Counted from the stretch's first letter, positions 8,336 through 16,631 are shown. The stretch: DNA of 64,000 nt from Bacteroidales bacterium (GCA_017559135.1 JAFYSZ010000006.1:124001-188000); one strand, 5' to 3'. Made by a program: numbers and translations. Notes: generated by a model from the letters alone, not told the origin.

Positions 8336-9253
8336 CTATTTAACACCTAAAATTGCCGCCATCAAAGCTTGACGAACATAAACACCATTTTGAGCTTGTT
8401 GGAAATAATAAGCGTATGGAGTTTTGTCCACATCAGTCGCAATTTCATTTACTCTTGGCAATGGGTGAAGCACTTTCATTGTTGGTTTACAACCATTAAG
8501 CGTAGCAGCATCTAAAATATAACAATCTTTCACCCTTTCATATTCCAAAGGATCAGAAAAACGTTCTCTTTGAATACGGGTCATATAAATAATATCAGAA
8601 AAAGGAATAACATCTTTTAAGTCTGTATATTGATGATACTCCAAACCACTATTTTTTATGTGCATTTTTACAGAAGAAGGCATTTTTAATTCCTCAGGAG
8701 ATACAAAATGGAATGTTGCATTAAAGTTACACATTGCTTGAACCAAAGAATGCACTGTTCTTCCATATTTTAAATCGCCTACCATCGTAATATTCAAATT
8801 ATCTAATCCCCCTTGCGTTTTTTGAATCGAATATAAATCCAACATACATTGCGTAGGGTGTTGATTAGCACCATCACCTGCATTGATAACCGGAACACTC
8901 GCTACCTCAGAAGCATAACGAGCAGCACCATCTCTTGGGTGACGCATAACAATTAAATCAGAATAACTACTAACCATTTGAATAGTATCATGAAGGCTTT
9001 CACCTTTTTGAAGACTTGTTGCAGCAGGATTACTAAAACCAATAACCCTTGCACCTAACATATTAGCCGCACTCTCAAAACTAAGACGTGTTCTTGTTGA
9101 TGGCTCAAAAAAGATAGAAGCAACTACTTTATCGCTAAGAATAGGTTGCTTTGGCTGTTTTTCAAACTCAGAAGCCAACTGCAATATTTGCAAATAATCT
9201 TCCTTTGTGTAATCTGTAATTGAGATTAAGTTTTTTCCCTTTAAGTTTGCCAT
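8336..9253 (-). CDS. pyrB: aspartate carbamoyltransferase catalytic subunit
   Basis: A 305-residue enzyme joining carbamoyl phosphate and aspartate, the committed step of pyrimidine synthesis. Carbamoyl-phosphate site FFEPSTRTRLSFESA near residue 50; KGESLHDTIQM; the MVGDLKYGRTVHSL aspartate-domain motif; and HPLPRVNEI near the C-terminus. Full length. Its mRNA has a leader of about 170 nt that carries a short peptide ORF and an intrinsic terminator, so expression is likely set by attenuation. Confidence 0.95.
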   Translation of the reverse strand: MANLKGKNLISITDYTKEDYLQILQLASEFEKQPKQPILSDKVVASIFFEPSTRTRLSFESAANMLGARVIGFSNPAATSLQKGESLHDTIQMVSSYSDLIVMRHPRDGAARYASEVASVPVINAGDGANQHPTQCMLDLYSIQKTQGGLDNLNITMVGDLKYGRTVHSLVQAMCNFNATFHFVSPEELKMPSSVKMHIKNSGLEYHQYTDLKDVIPFSDIIYMTRIQRERFSDPLEYERVKDCYILDAATLNGCKPTMKVLHPLPRVNEIATDVDKTPYAYYFQQAQNGVYVRQALMAAILGVK

Positions 9254-9296
9254 AATATATAATTTGTTTATTACAATAAAAAATTCATTCTCACAT

Positions 9297-9332
9297 AAAA
9301 AAAACGACTTTCAAAAAAAATGAAAGTCGTTT
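9297..9332 (-). terminator. attenuator terminator in the pyrB leader
   Basis: On the minus strand AAACGACTTTCA pairs with TGAAAGTCGTTT (9302-9313 with 9321-9332, 12 bp, 7-nt loop), followed by a run of eight T (9304-9297). It lies between the promoter and pyrB and 3 nt after the stop codon of the leader ORF, so a translating ribosome at the end of that ORF would cover the stem. Confidence 0.8.
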
Positions 9333-9335
9333 GCT

Positions 9336-9410
9336 TTATTTCTTAAAATATTCATTCAAAGAGTTGATACTCTTTTTGTTACACATATAGATAAATATTG
9401 AATATTTCAT
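9336..9410 (-). CDS. putative pyrB leader peptide (24 codons)
   Basis: ATG at 9410, stop TAA at 9338-9336. The peptide starts MKYSIFIYM and ends NEYFKK. A purine-rich AAGGGA sits 6 nt before the ATG, a plausible ribosome binding site. The ORF lies wholly inside the short interval between the promoter and the terminator hairpin, as pyrL does in enterobacteria; the sequences are not similar. The RNA is U-rich at several points, which could serve as UTP-dependent pause sites. Coding status is inferred from layout only. Confidence 0.55.
   Translation of the reverse strand: MKYSIFIYMCNKKSINSLNEYFKK
9358..9375 (-). promoter_or_regulatory. possible transcription pause hairpin in the pyrB leader
   Basis: AAAGAGT (complement of 9369-9375) pairs with ACTCTTT (complement of 9358-9364) around a 4-nt loop. 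It is inside the leader ORF and is followed by a U-rich stretch, the arrangement of the pause site in the E. coli pyrBI leader. Confidence 0.5.
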
Positions 9411-9433
9411 TTTAATCCCTTAAATTGTTTTCG

Positions 9434-9464
9434 CAAAGATAGAACAAATTTTAATAACAACAAA
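9434..9464 (-). promoter_or_regulatory. promoter of pyrB-pyrI
   Basis: On the minus strand TTTG (complement of 9461-9464), 19 bp, TATCTTTG (complement of 9434-9441). Ideal Bacteroidetes promoter. The predicted start is about 18 nt before the leader-peptide ATG. Confidence 0.8.
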
Positions 9465-9548
9465 AAAAAAACATACTTAAATTTAAGAAGATGATAAAAA
9501 AATATATTCTTACGAAATTTTTTTTCGGGATAGTTTGAAAAAAAACTT

Positions 9549-9731
9549 GCGAAAATTGAGCGAAATTCAGGCTAAAATTTGCGAAATATTGAATATTTTT
9601 TAGTGAAATTTGATTTTGGCAAAATAAAACAAAGAAATAATTTCACGAAATCAAGAGTTATTTTTCTAAAACAAAGAAATATTTTTGCGAAATCAAGAAA
9701 AAAATTAGGCTAAATCAAAGAAAAAAATCAC
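9549..9731. repeat. long 21-bp-period AT-rich array
   Basis: The clearest part is 9626-9710: blocks at 9626, 9647, 9668 and 9689, where AAAACAAAGAAAT alternates with GAAATCAAG so that every second block matches (period 42 made of two 21s). To the left, GCGAAAT or GTGAAAT words recur at 9560, 9581 and 9603. It fills most of the 619-bp gap between pyrB and the helicase; the rest of that gap is the pyr leader, its promoter and a terminator. Confidence 0.6.
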
Positions 9732-9776
9732 TAAATCAAGCTCTTAAAAAGTTAAGTTGTTGATTTAGTGATTTTT
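9723..9776 (-). terminator. terminator of the helicase gene
   Basis: A perfect 17-bp inverted repeat (9723-9739 with 9760-9776, core ATCACTAAATCAA) with an inner CTTAA/TTAAG helix in the 20-nt loop. On the minus strand it is followed by a T-run. It lies about 100 bp after the helicase stop. Confidence 0.7.
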
Positions 9777-9872
9777 ATTAAGGCTAAATATTTTCAAAAT
9801 TTTGGATTAAGATTTTGTTTGCCGAAAATATCGTACGCATTTGGCGTTAAGTGATAGGGAAAGTTTTTTATT

Positions 9873-11999
9873 TTAGTCTTCAAGTATGATTTCTAAGATT
9901 TGTTTTCCATATTTTTCAAATTTTTTATCACCAAAGCCTTTGATTTTTAGTAGGTCGTCTTTTGTTATAGGACGAGTTTTTACTATGCTTTCAAGGACTT
10001 GGTTTGATAAGATGCAGAAGGCTGGGAGTTTTTCTTCTTTTGCTTGGTTTAACCTCCACGTTTTTAGTTTTTGATAAAGGTCATCAAGTTCTAAGTCTTT
10101 TGTTGTTTCTTGTTTTTCGGTGATTTTGTTGATGGTTTTAATAAAATTCTTATAGGAAGTCATTTCTAATTTTTCTCCAACAGCTAATAGTTTGTATTTG
10201 TAGGAGAGGAAGTTGCGAATATTGAAGTCTTGCTCAATTAAGTAGTTGAATAGTCTTTGTTTTAGTTCTACTTCTATCATAAATTCGTGTAAAACTTCTT
10301 CTAAGTCTTCTTCTCCGAGATAGTCTTCGGCGTCTAATTTTGAGAGGTAATAGACTAAGGAGAAGATTGTTTCAAATTTTTCGGAGAAATATTTAGCTGC
10401 TTTTACTGCTCTTTCGTATAGGATTTTGGTTTCTAAGGTTGGTAGGCAGTATTCTATGATTTTGTCAATTTGTGTCTGGAATCTTTCTTCTACAAGTACT
10501 ATTTCTAAAAGGATTTGTTCGTAATAAATTTTGATTTGTTGGAAGTTGTTGCCTATTTCGTTTTTTAAATAGATTTCTAAGAGTTCATAGAGTTTTGAGT
10601 TATGGTTTTTGATTTGCGAGAGGTTGAATAAGTCCTTTATATTCTGAGCGTAGTAAAGAAAATTGTCTTTTAGAAATCCTTGTTCGGTTGGTTGATTGTC
10701 TTTTTGTTCAATATTAAAGTTGTCAATCAATACATCGGTTATTACAGAGTTTGGATTGAATCGTTTAGAGAGTTGAAGACCTTCTAAACTTCGGCATCTG
10801 CTGAGTGCAACGTAGAATTGTCCGTGAGCAAATGAGTTTTCGGCATCAATTATTGCCTTTTCAAAGGTTAATCCTTGACTTTTGTGGATTGTTATCGCCC
10901 ATGCAAGTTTTATAGGGTATTGTGTAAAAGAGCCGATTACTTTTTGGGTGATTTGTTTTGTGGTTTTGTTTAGTTCATACTTGTATCTTTCCCATGTATA
11001 TTTTGAAACCTCAATGCGTTGTCCATCTTCGTCTTTTTCTACTATGATTTTGTTTTCGCTTAATTCGATAATTTTTCCTATTGTGCCGTTATAGTAGCGG
11101 CGTTTCTCGCCTGTGGGTGCGTCATAGTCGTTTTTTAGAAACATAACTTGTGCTCCCTCTTTCAATTCTAAGGTTTCGGCGTTTGGAAATAAGTGATAGT
11201 CAAAGTCTCCTTCTATTTCGGCAGTGTAGAAAAAAGAATCTTTGTTGAGAAGTTCGAGTTTGTCTTTGTTAATTTTGTTTGCTTGATTGTTATGTGTGCA
11301 AAGAATAATGTATCCTTCGGGTTTTTCTGAGAATATAAATGGATTGTATCTCTCGTTGAGTTGTGTTGTGATTTCTTGTGTTATTATATTGTCGCGAATG
11401 TGGTTTAGGATATTGATAAACTTTGAATCGCTTTGACGATATATGTGTTCGAGGGTGATTGTTTGGTAATGCGTTTGCTCTAATACCTTTGCCGAGAAGA
11501 AATATGGCGTTTGGTAGTATTGTTTGAGAAATTCCCATTCTTCTTGCTTTGCAACGGGTGGTAATTGACTTAAATCGCCTATCATTAATAGTTGAATGCC
11601 GCCAAAGGGTTTGTGCCTTTCAGAAACACGTAGCTTTCTTAGTAAGACATCTATTTGATCTAAGACGTCTGCTCTCACCATTGATATTTCATCTATTACA
11701 ATTAGTTCGAGACTTCTTATTAAATTGAGTTTACTTGTACGCATTTGTTTGCGTTTTACGAAACGCCCAGGGATATATGGCATAAAATCTAATTGAAAAA
11801 AGGAGTGTATAGTCACTCCTTCGCAATTCAATGCCGCAATACCTGTCGGTGCAAGTACTACGTAACGTTTAAATAATGTATCTTTAAGACTTTTTAAAAA
11901 AGTTGTCTTACCTGTGCCTGCTTTTCCTGTAAGAAAAATATTGACATTTGTTTGTTCAATATATTTTCTTGCAAAATCTAATTGTGGATTTGTTTCCAA
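9873..11999 (-). CDS. Pif1/RecD-like helicase with C-terminal HRDC domain
   Basis: A 708-residue superfamily 1 helicase common in Bacteroidetes. Walker A is GKAGTGKTTFL (residue 25), motif Ia APTGIAALN, Walker B VIDEISMV, then GDLSQLPP and the late motifs AWAITIHKSQGLTFEKA and YVALSRCRSLEGLQL. A helical region follows and the last 70 residues form an HRDC nucleic-acid-binding domain (LKIKGFGDKKFEKYGKQIL). Probable role in DNA repair or replication; substrate not known. The start codon is TTG, 3 bp after the transketolase stop; no ATG gives the Walker A region intact. Confidence 0.8.
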   Translation of the reverse strand: METNPQLDFARKYIEQTNVNIFLTGKAGTGKTTFLKSLKDTLFKRYVVLAPTGIAALNCEGVTIHSFFQLDFMPYIPGRFVKRKQMRTSKLNLIRSLELIVIDEISMVRADVLDQIDVLLRKLRVSERHKPFGGIQLLMIGDLSQLPPVAKQEEWEFLKQYYQTPYFFSAKVLEQTHYQTITLEHIYRQSDSKFINILNHIRDNIITQEITTQLNERYNPFIFSEKPEGYIILCTHNNQANKINKDKLELLNKDSFFYTAEIEGDFDYHLFPNAETLELKEGAQVMFLKNDYDAPTGEKRRYYNGTIGKIIELSENKIIVEKDEDGQRIEVSKYTWERYKYELNKTTKQITQKVIGSFTQYPIKLAWAITIHKSQGLTFEKAIIDAENSFAHGQFYVALSRCRSLEGLQLSKRFNPNSVITDVLIDNFNIEQKDNQPTEQGFLKDNFLYYAQNIKDLFNLSQIKNHNSKLYELLEIYLKNEIGNNFQQIKIYYEQILLEIVLVEERFQTQIDKIIEYCLPTLETKILYERAVKAAKYFSEKFETIFSLVYYLSKLDAEDYLGEEDLEEVLHEFMIEVELKQRLFNYLIEQDFNIRNFLSYKYKLLAVGEKLEMTSYKNFIKTINKITEKQETTKDLELDDLYQKLKTWRLNQAKEEKLPAFCILSNQVLESIVKTRPITKDDLLKIKGFGDKKFEKYGKQILEIILED

Positions 12000-12002
12000 A
12001 AT

Positions 12003-12956
12003 TTATTTTCTTGCTATAACTCTCTTTGCTGCTTCAACAATATTATTTGCTTTCAAGCCATATTTTTCCATTAAAGCATCAGGTGTACCACTTTCTCCGA
12101 AAGAATCGTCTATTCCTATAAATTCCATTGGTTTAGGATTGTTTCTTACAAGAAGTTGTGCGATGCTTTCGTTTAATCCTCCGTTAAATTGATGTTCTTC
12201 ACAGCCAACAATGCAATTTGTCTTAGCAACTGATTTCAATATTGCTTCGTTATCAAGTGGTTTTATGGTATGAATATCGATTACTTCTGCACTTATGCCT
12301 TGTTCTTCTAATATTTTTGCTGCTTGAAGTGCTTCCCAAACTAAATGTCCTGTTGCTACAAGTGTTACATCTGTTCCTTCTGAAAGCACAATCGCTTTTC
12401 CAATTTCAAAAGGCATATCTTCTGGAATGAAAACAGGTACTTTTGGTCTTCCGTAACGAATATATACAGGTCCATTGTACTCAGCGGCTGCAATTGTTGC
12501 TGCAATTGTTTGATTATGATCGCAAGGATTTAACACTACCATATTAGGTAACATCTTCATCATACCGATATCTTCTAATATTTGGTGAGTTGCTCCGTCT
12601 TCTCCTAAGGTTATGCCTGCGTGAGAGCCTGCAATTTTTACGTTTGTATTAGAATATGCTACTGCTTGACGTATTTGATCATATACTCTGCCTGTTGAGA
12701 ATGCTGCAAAACTACTTGCGAACGCTACTTTACCACTTAAAGCTAACCCTGCTGCGATTCCAATCATATTTGCTTCGGCAATTCCGCATTCTATCATTCT
12801 TTCTGGAAATGCTTCTTGAAAAAGATCCATTCTAACTGAGCCTATGAGGTCTGCACACAAGGCTACTACATTTTCATTTCTTTTTCCTGCTTCTAAAAGA
12901 CCTATTCCAAATCCTGAACGTGTGTCTTTACTTCCTAATTGAGGATATTCTTTCAT
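12003..12956 (-). CDS. transketolase, C-terminal subunit
   Basis: A 317-residue protein matching the pyrimidine-binding and C-terminal domains of transketolase, made as a separate polypeptide. Seen: DTRSGFGIGL, ALCADLIGSVR, ECGIAEANMIGIAAGLALSGK with the TPP-activating Glu, GEDGATHQILEDI, and the C-terminal GIDDSFGESGTPDALMEKYGL. With the N-terminal subunit at 14394-15239 it should form a working split transketolase that moves two-carbon units in the non-oxidative pentose phosphate path. The two halves are usually adjacent; here a VWA gene lies between them. Confidence 0.9.
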   Translation of the reverse strand: MKEYPQLGSKDTRSGFGIGLLEAGKRNENVVALCADLIGSVRMDLFQEAFPERMIECGIAEANMIGIAAGLALSGKVAFASSFAAFSTGRVYDQIRQAVAYSNTNVKIAGSHAGITLGEDGATHQILEDIGMMKMLPNMVVLNPCDHNQTIAATIAAAEYNGPVYIRYGRPKVPVFIPEDMPFEIGKAIVLSEGTDVTLVATGHLVWEALQAAKILEEQGISAEVIDIHTIKPLDNEAILKSVAKTNCIVGCEEHQFNGGLNESIAQLLVRNNPKPMEFIGIDDSFGESGTPDALMEKYGLKANNIVEAAKRVIARK

Positions 12957-12968
12957 ATTTCGTTTGAT

Positions 12969-14378
12969 TTATTTTGCTAAATTTATTGTTGTGGTTTTAT
13001 TTGACTCTATTTTAAATTCTTTAATCTGTGTTTGAGAAGATTTGTTTGCGTTTTTGTCTTTCAAAACCACCATATACTGTCCTGGTAATAGGGTAATATT
13101 TTCGGTTTGTAAGCCTTCTTCAAGGTTACATACCCATTTTGTTTCTTCACTGTCCTTTACAAAAATACTTCCAACGCTTTCTAATTTGCCTTTGTTCAAA
13201 ACGAGTATTCCAGAGGCTGGAATCTCGATTGTTGTTGTTGAACTTTGACCTATTTCCACGTTTTCAATTTTTAATTTTGGTAAGGTAAGAATTTCTAAGT
13301 CGTATTTACCAACTAAATACTTCTCAATCTTGTTTAATTCTTGTACATTTACTGTTTCAGTCTTGCCACTCTCTCTTATAATTGCGTAAATATTGTTGTT
13401 TTTCAGTTTAGACTTATCTGAAAACCTTATTACCATATTTCCTTGTGGGGTTTTGATAGGAATAATGGTGTGTCTACCAACTTTTAACTGTACATTCTCT
13501 TGTTTAACGGGTGGAAGAGTGTGTATAACTATGTCGTAGTTAATCAAAGGGTCTAAAAATAAAGTGTCAGACAAACCTTTGGAGTTAAAAGTGTGCATAA
13601 AGGTATATTTTAACTGCTTGCTTTGACTGTCATAAAAGGTCATAGGAATATTTGTCTCGCTTGGCTCCATATTAGAGTCTAAAAGATTGACTTGTGTTGT
13701 TGTATTGTTTAATACTTTTGCTACAATATTATTGAGTGCCTTTGAAAACTCTATTTCGTTTGTTACCTCGAAATATACTCCTGCACATTCAAATTCTTCT
13801 TTCAATCCTTTTCCGATTCCTATTATGAAAGGTTTTAGAAATGCTCCTTTTTTTTGTAATTGTTTTGAGGCTTTGCAAACATCTCCCGAACATTCGTCAA
13901 TTCCATCTGTGATAAGAATTATTATATTCCTTGAATTATCACTTTCAGGAAAGTCTGTAACACATTTTTCTAAGGTGTAGGCTATCGGTGTTGTGCCTTT
14001 TGGAACTAAGGCTTTTAATTTTGATTTGATTTGTTCGGTATTGTTTGGATAAAAACTTACTTCCAACCTTGTGTCATCGCAATTCTGAGGTGGATAGTCT
14101 TTTGTGTGTCCATAGGCTCTTAGAGCCATTTCAACGCCTGGCTTTTCCGCCAAAGTATCTACAATATTAGATAAAAGATTTTGTGCGATCTTTATTTTAG
14201 TATTGCTTTGCCACATTCCATACATGGTGTTTGAACAATCTAAAATAAAGAGTATTCTTGTTTTTTGATACGAATCCTCTCGCATAACCTTAACTCCTCT
14301 CGGCTGTGCAAAGAGAAATGAAGTTGCGAGACTTATCGCAAAAAATAAGGCAAGGCTTTTGGTAAGTTTTGTTCTCAA
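12969..14378 (-). CDS. exported VWA-domain protein
   Basis: A 469-residue protein with a signal peptide (cleavage near LFAQ) and a von Willebrand A domain at about residues 40-215. The MIDAS-like loop reads ILDCSNTMYGMW, with Thr in place of the last Ser, and has TPIAYTLEKC and ILITDGIDECSGDVCKAS; four Cys in this region may form disulphides. The rest looks like beta-sandwich repeats, with SGILVLNKGKLESVGSIFV. Start is TTG; no in-frame ATG lies between it and the upstream transketolase stop 15 bp away. Partner and role unknown; localisation periplasm or surface. Confidence 0.75.
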   Translation of the reverse strand: MRTKLTKSLALFFAISLATSFLFAQPRGVKVMREDSYQKTRILFILDCSNTMYGMWQSNTKIKIAQNLLSNIVDTLAEKPGVEMALRAYGHTKDYPPQNCDDTRLEVSFYPNNTEQIKSKLKALVPKGTTPIAYTLEKCVTDFPESDNSRNIIILITDGIDECSGDVCKASKQLQKKGAFLKPFIIGIGKGLKEEFECAGVYFEVTNEIEFSKALNNIVAKVLNNTTTQVNLLDSNMEPSETNIPMTFYDSQSKQLKYTFMHTFNSKGLSDTLFLDPLINYDIVIHTLPPVKQENVQLKVGRHTIIPIKTPQGNMVIRFSDKSKLKNNNIYAIIRESGKTETVNVQELNKIEKYLVGKYDLEILTLPKLKIENVEIGQSSTTTIEIPASGILVLNKGKLESVGSIFVKDSEETKWVCNLEEGLQTENITLLPGQYMVVLKDKNANKSSQTQIKEFKIESNKTTTINLAK

Positions 14379-14393
14379 ATGACAGTGTGTTTT

Positions 14394-15239
14394 TTAATAA
14401 TCGCCTAATGTTTCTTTAAGTTGGGCTAATGCTGTTGCTGCTTGCTCATCGTTTGGAGGAGTTCCGTGCCATTTGTTTTTGTTTTGCATAAAATCTACTC
14501 CATATCCCATTTGTGTTTGCATTAGTACGACAACAGGCTTTCCTTGTTTTGCTTGTTGTTTTGCTTGATTCAATCCGCGTACTGTGTCTTGCATATCATT
14601 TCCTTGCATTTCTACAATACTCCAATCAAATGCTTCAAATTTTGCTCTTAGGTTTCCAAGTGAGCATACTTGATCGGTTGAACCATCTATTTGCAAGCCG
14701 TTTACATCTATTATAGATATTAGATTATCTACGTGATTTGCTCCTGCAAACATCACTGCTTCCCAAATTTGTCCTTCTTGTAATTCTCCATCTCCGTGAA
14801 GTGTGAAGACTAATTTGTCGCATGAGTTATATTTTTTTGCTAATGCAGCTCCAATTCCTACACTTAGGCCTTGTCCTAATGAACCTGAGGCTTGTCTAAC
14901 GCCAGGTAGGTTGTCGTGAACGCTTGGGTGACCTTGTAAACGTGTGCCTAATCTTCTAAATGTTGCAAGTTCTTGAACAGGAAAGTAGCCTCGGCGTGCT
15001 AAAACACTGTAAAGTACCGGTGAAATATGACCGTTTGAAAGGAAAAACATATCTTCTCCATTTCCTTCACGTTTATAATTTTCTACGTTCAAGTCCATGA
15101 TTTCAAAATACAAGGCTGTCATCACGTCTGCACAGCCTAAACTTCCTCCTGGGTGGCCTGAGGAAACTGAATTGGTCATTCGTATTATGTCTCTTCTAAC
15201 TTGTGTCGCGATGTCTTGTAATTCAGTAATTGTTGCCAT
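14394..15239 (-). CDS. transketolase, N-terminal subunit
   Basis: A 281-residue protein equal to the TPP-binding domain of transketolase: SSGHPGGSLGCADVMTALYF, FFLSNGHISPVLYSVLA, RQASGSLGQGLSVGIGAALA, LHGDGELQEGQIWEA with the Mg/TPP GDGx motif, and IDVNGLQIDG. It lacks the pyrimidine domain, which is encoded separately downstream. A complete promoter precedes it, so the three genes tkt-N, VWA and tkt-C (and possibly the helicase) form a leftward unit. Confidence 0.9.
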   Translation of the reverse strand: MATITELQDIATQVRRDIIRMTNSVSSGHPGGSLGCADVMTALYFEIMDLNVENYKREGNGEDMFFLSNGHISPVLYSVLARRGYFPVQELATFRRLGTRLQGHPSVHDNLPGVRQASGSLGQGLSVGIGAALAKKYNSCDKLVFTLHGDGELQEGQIWEAVMFAGANHVDNLISIIDVNGLQIDGSTDQVCSLGNLRAKFEAFDWSIVEMQGNDMQDTVRGLNQAKQQAKQGKPVVVLMQTQMGYGVDFMQNKNKWHGTPPNDEQAATALAQLKETLGDY

Positions 15240-15261
15240 TTCTATAAGTTTTAATTCTTTG

Positions 15262-15291
15262 CAAAAATAGGCATTTTTATGGAAATAACAA
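15262..15291 (-). promoter_or_regulatory. promoter of the split-transketolase operon
   Basis: On the minus strand TTG (complement of 15289-15291), 19 bp, TATTTTTG (complement of 15262-15269), 23 bp before the tkt-N ATG. Confidence 0.7.
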
Positions 15292-15299
15292 GGGTTTAT

Positions 15300-16100
15300 C
15301 TATCTTATAAGCATCAATTCGCCTTTTTGTTGTATGTTTTCTCCTCTAAGGTTTGTGAATTTAACGAAATAAACATAGACTGCCATAGGTTGCGGATTGC
15401 CTTTGTAATTTCCGTCCCAACCTTGTTCTATATTATCGGAAGTAAAGACAAGTGTGCCGTTTGAAGAATAGATGTTCATTTTGTAATCTTTTAATTCTGT
15501 GAACGCTGGCTTGAAAATGCTATTGTTATCTCCTGAGGTAGGGGTGAAGGCATTCGGAATAATTAGTTGCGTTCTTGTAATATTATCATTGTTTTCAGGA
15601 ACTTTTTCGCTATGTTTTTGTTCTACGATTTCTTCTTCTATAATCGTAGTTTGTTTTTCTTGTTTTATTTCTGTCTTTTGTTTAATTTCTTCTACTTTTT
15701 CTTGCTTTTCTTCTATTATTTTAACCTCTTGCTTTTCTATTGTTTCTTCTTTTGGAGTTTGAATTGTAATAGGGGAAATCGTATTCTTAGTTTCAAGATT
15801 TTTTTTCATAGAAATATTTTCTTTTTTCATAGAAATATTTTCTTTTTTCATAGAGATATTTTTCGTAGTCTTTGTTTGCTTTGCAATTTGCTTTGTTTCA
15901 GGAGTTTGAGTTGGTGTGAAAATCAACACTCCTGCAAAGGCTACAAGCAAAAGTGTGCTTATTGCAATAGAGGTCTTTAAAAGCAAATTGTTTGGTCGCA
16001 TTTGCTTTTCTATTTTTTTCCATATTTGAGGATTAGGCGCTTCTTCGTAGTTTTCTAATCTCTTTTTTATCTCTTCAAAATTAAAGTCTTTATTTTCCAT
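15300..16100 (-). CDS. membrane-anchored protein with T9SS type B (gliding motility C-terminal) domain; possible anti-sigma partner
   Basis: A 266-residue protein with three parts. Residues 1-37 are soluble (FNFEEIKKRLENYEEAPNP), as in anti-sigma N-termini; residues 38-62 form one membrane helix (LLLKTSIAISTLLLVAFAGV); residues 63-175 are a low-complexity K/E/T/Q stalk that includes three MKKENIS-type heptads; and the last 85 residues are a type B sorting domain (IPNAFTPTSGDNNSIFKP, then WDGNYKG, then AVYVYFVKFTNLRGE). There is no cleavable signal peptide. It starts 6 bp after the ECF sigma gene. Acting as an anti-sigma factor is inference from position and topology. Confidence 0.6.
   Translation of the reverse strand: MENKDFNFEEIKKRLENYEEAPNPQIWKKIEKQMRPNNLLLKTSIAISTLLLVAFAGVLIFTPTQTPETKQIAKQTKTTKNISMKKENISMKKENISMKKNLETKNTISPITIQTPKEETIEKQEVKIIEEKQEKVEEIKQKTEIKQEKQTTIIEEEIVEQKHSEKVPENNDNITRTQLIIPNAFTPTSGDNNSIFKPAFTELKDYKMNIYSSNGTLVFTSDNIEQGWDGNYKGNPQPMAVYVYFVKFTNLRGENIQQKGELMLIR
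15801..15863. repeat. three in-frame 21-bp tandem units inside a coding region
   Basis: CATAGAAATATTTTC-type units start their CATAG word at 15807, 15828 and 15849, exactly 21 bp apart. Each unit codes for seven residues (MKKENIS heptads). Period and word content match the intergenic arrays of this genome. Confidence 0.75.
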
Positions 16101-16106
16101 TCTTTA

Positions 16107-16631
16107 TTATATTTGCTGTGTTAATAATTCTTGTAAATTTTTCTTCGCTTTGTAGTTTAGACCTCTTAGCGTGCTTTGATTTTCTCCTAAAAGTTCTGCG
16201 GCTTCTTGGTAAGAATACCCCTCGATTTCAATCATATTGAAAATCATTCTTTGTCTATCGGGTAGTTTTGAAATGGTTTCAAGTAGTTCTTTATTAGTTA
16301 ATTCTTCTATTTGTAATGGAGTTTGACTGATTTCTATGGTTTGAATATCCGTACTAAGAGTTGTTTTGTCGTAACGATAGTAATTTAGAGCCACGTTAAT
16401 GAATAATTTTCTTAACCACGCCCCTAAGGCTCCTTGAAAATTGTATTTATGAATTTGATCAAAAGCTTTGATAAATGCTTCTTGGAAAATATCCTGAGCA
16501 TCTTCACGATCTCTCGCATATCTCAAACAAATTGCAAAAAGTTTTGGCGAGTAAGTATCGTAAAGTAGTTTTTGTGCTTTCGGATTCTTCTTAATACACT
16601 TTTCTACGAGTTCTTTATCTGTCAATTTCAT
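16107..16631 (-). CDS. ECF RNA polymerase sigma factor
   Basis: A 174-residue group 4 sigma factor. Region 2 is at about residues 20-85 (LYDTYSPKLFAICLRYARD, then DIFQEAFIKAFDQI, the core-binding and -10 parts), and region 4 at 120-172 (KLPDRQRMIFNMIEIEGYSYQEAAELLG followed by STLRGLNYKAKKNL), the -35 binding helix-turn-helix. It is followed after 6 bp by a single-pass membrane protein that could hold it at the membrane. Promoter not identified. Confidence 0.88.
   Translation of the reverse strand: MKLTDKELVEKCIKKNPKAQKLLYDTYSPKLFAICLRYARDREDAQDIFQEAFIKAFDQIHKYNFQGALGAWLRKLFINVALNYYRYDKTTLSTDIQTIEISQTPLQIEELTNKELLETISKLPDRQRMIFNMIEIEGYSYQEAAELLGENQSTLRGLNYKAKKNLQELLTQQI

Noticed and set aside
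15567..15980. Long open frame on the plus strand with many Phe, Leu and Tyr
   Set aside because: It is the antisense of the K/E-rich low-complexity stalk of the minus-strand T9SS type B protein; composition is a by-product and there is no promoter.
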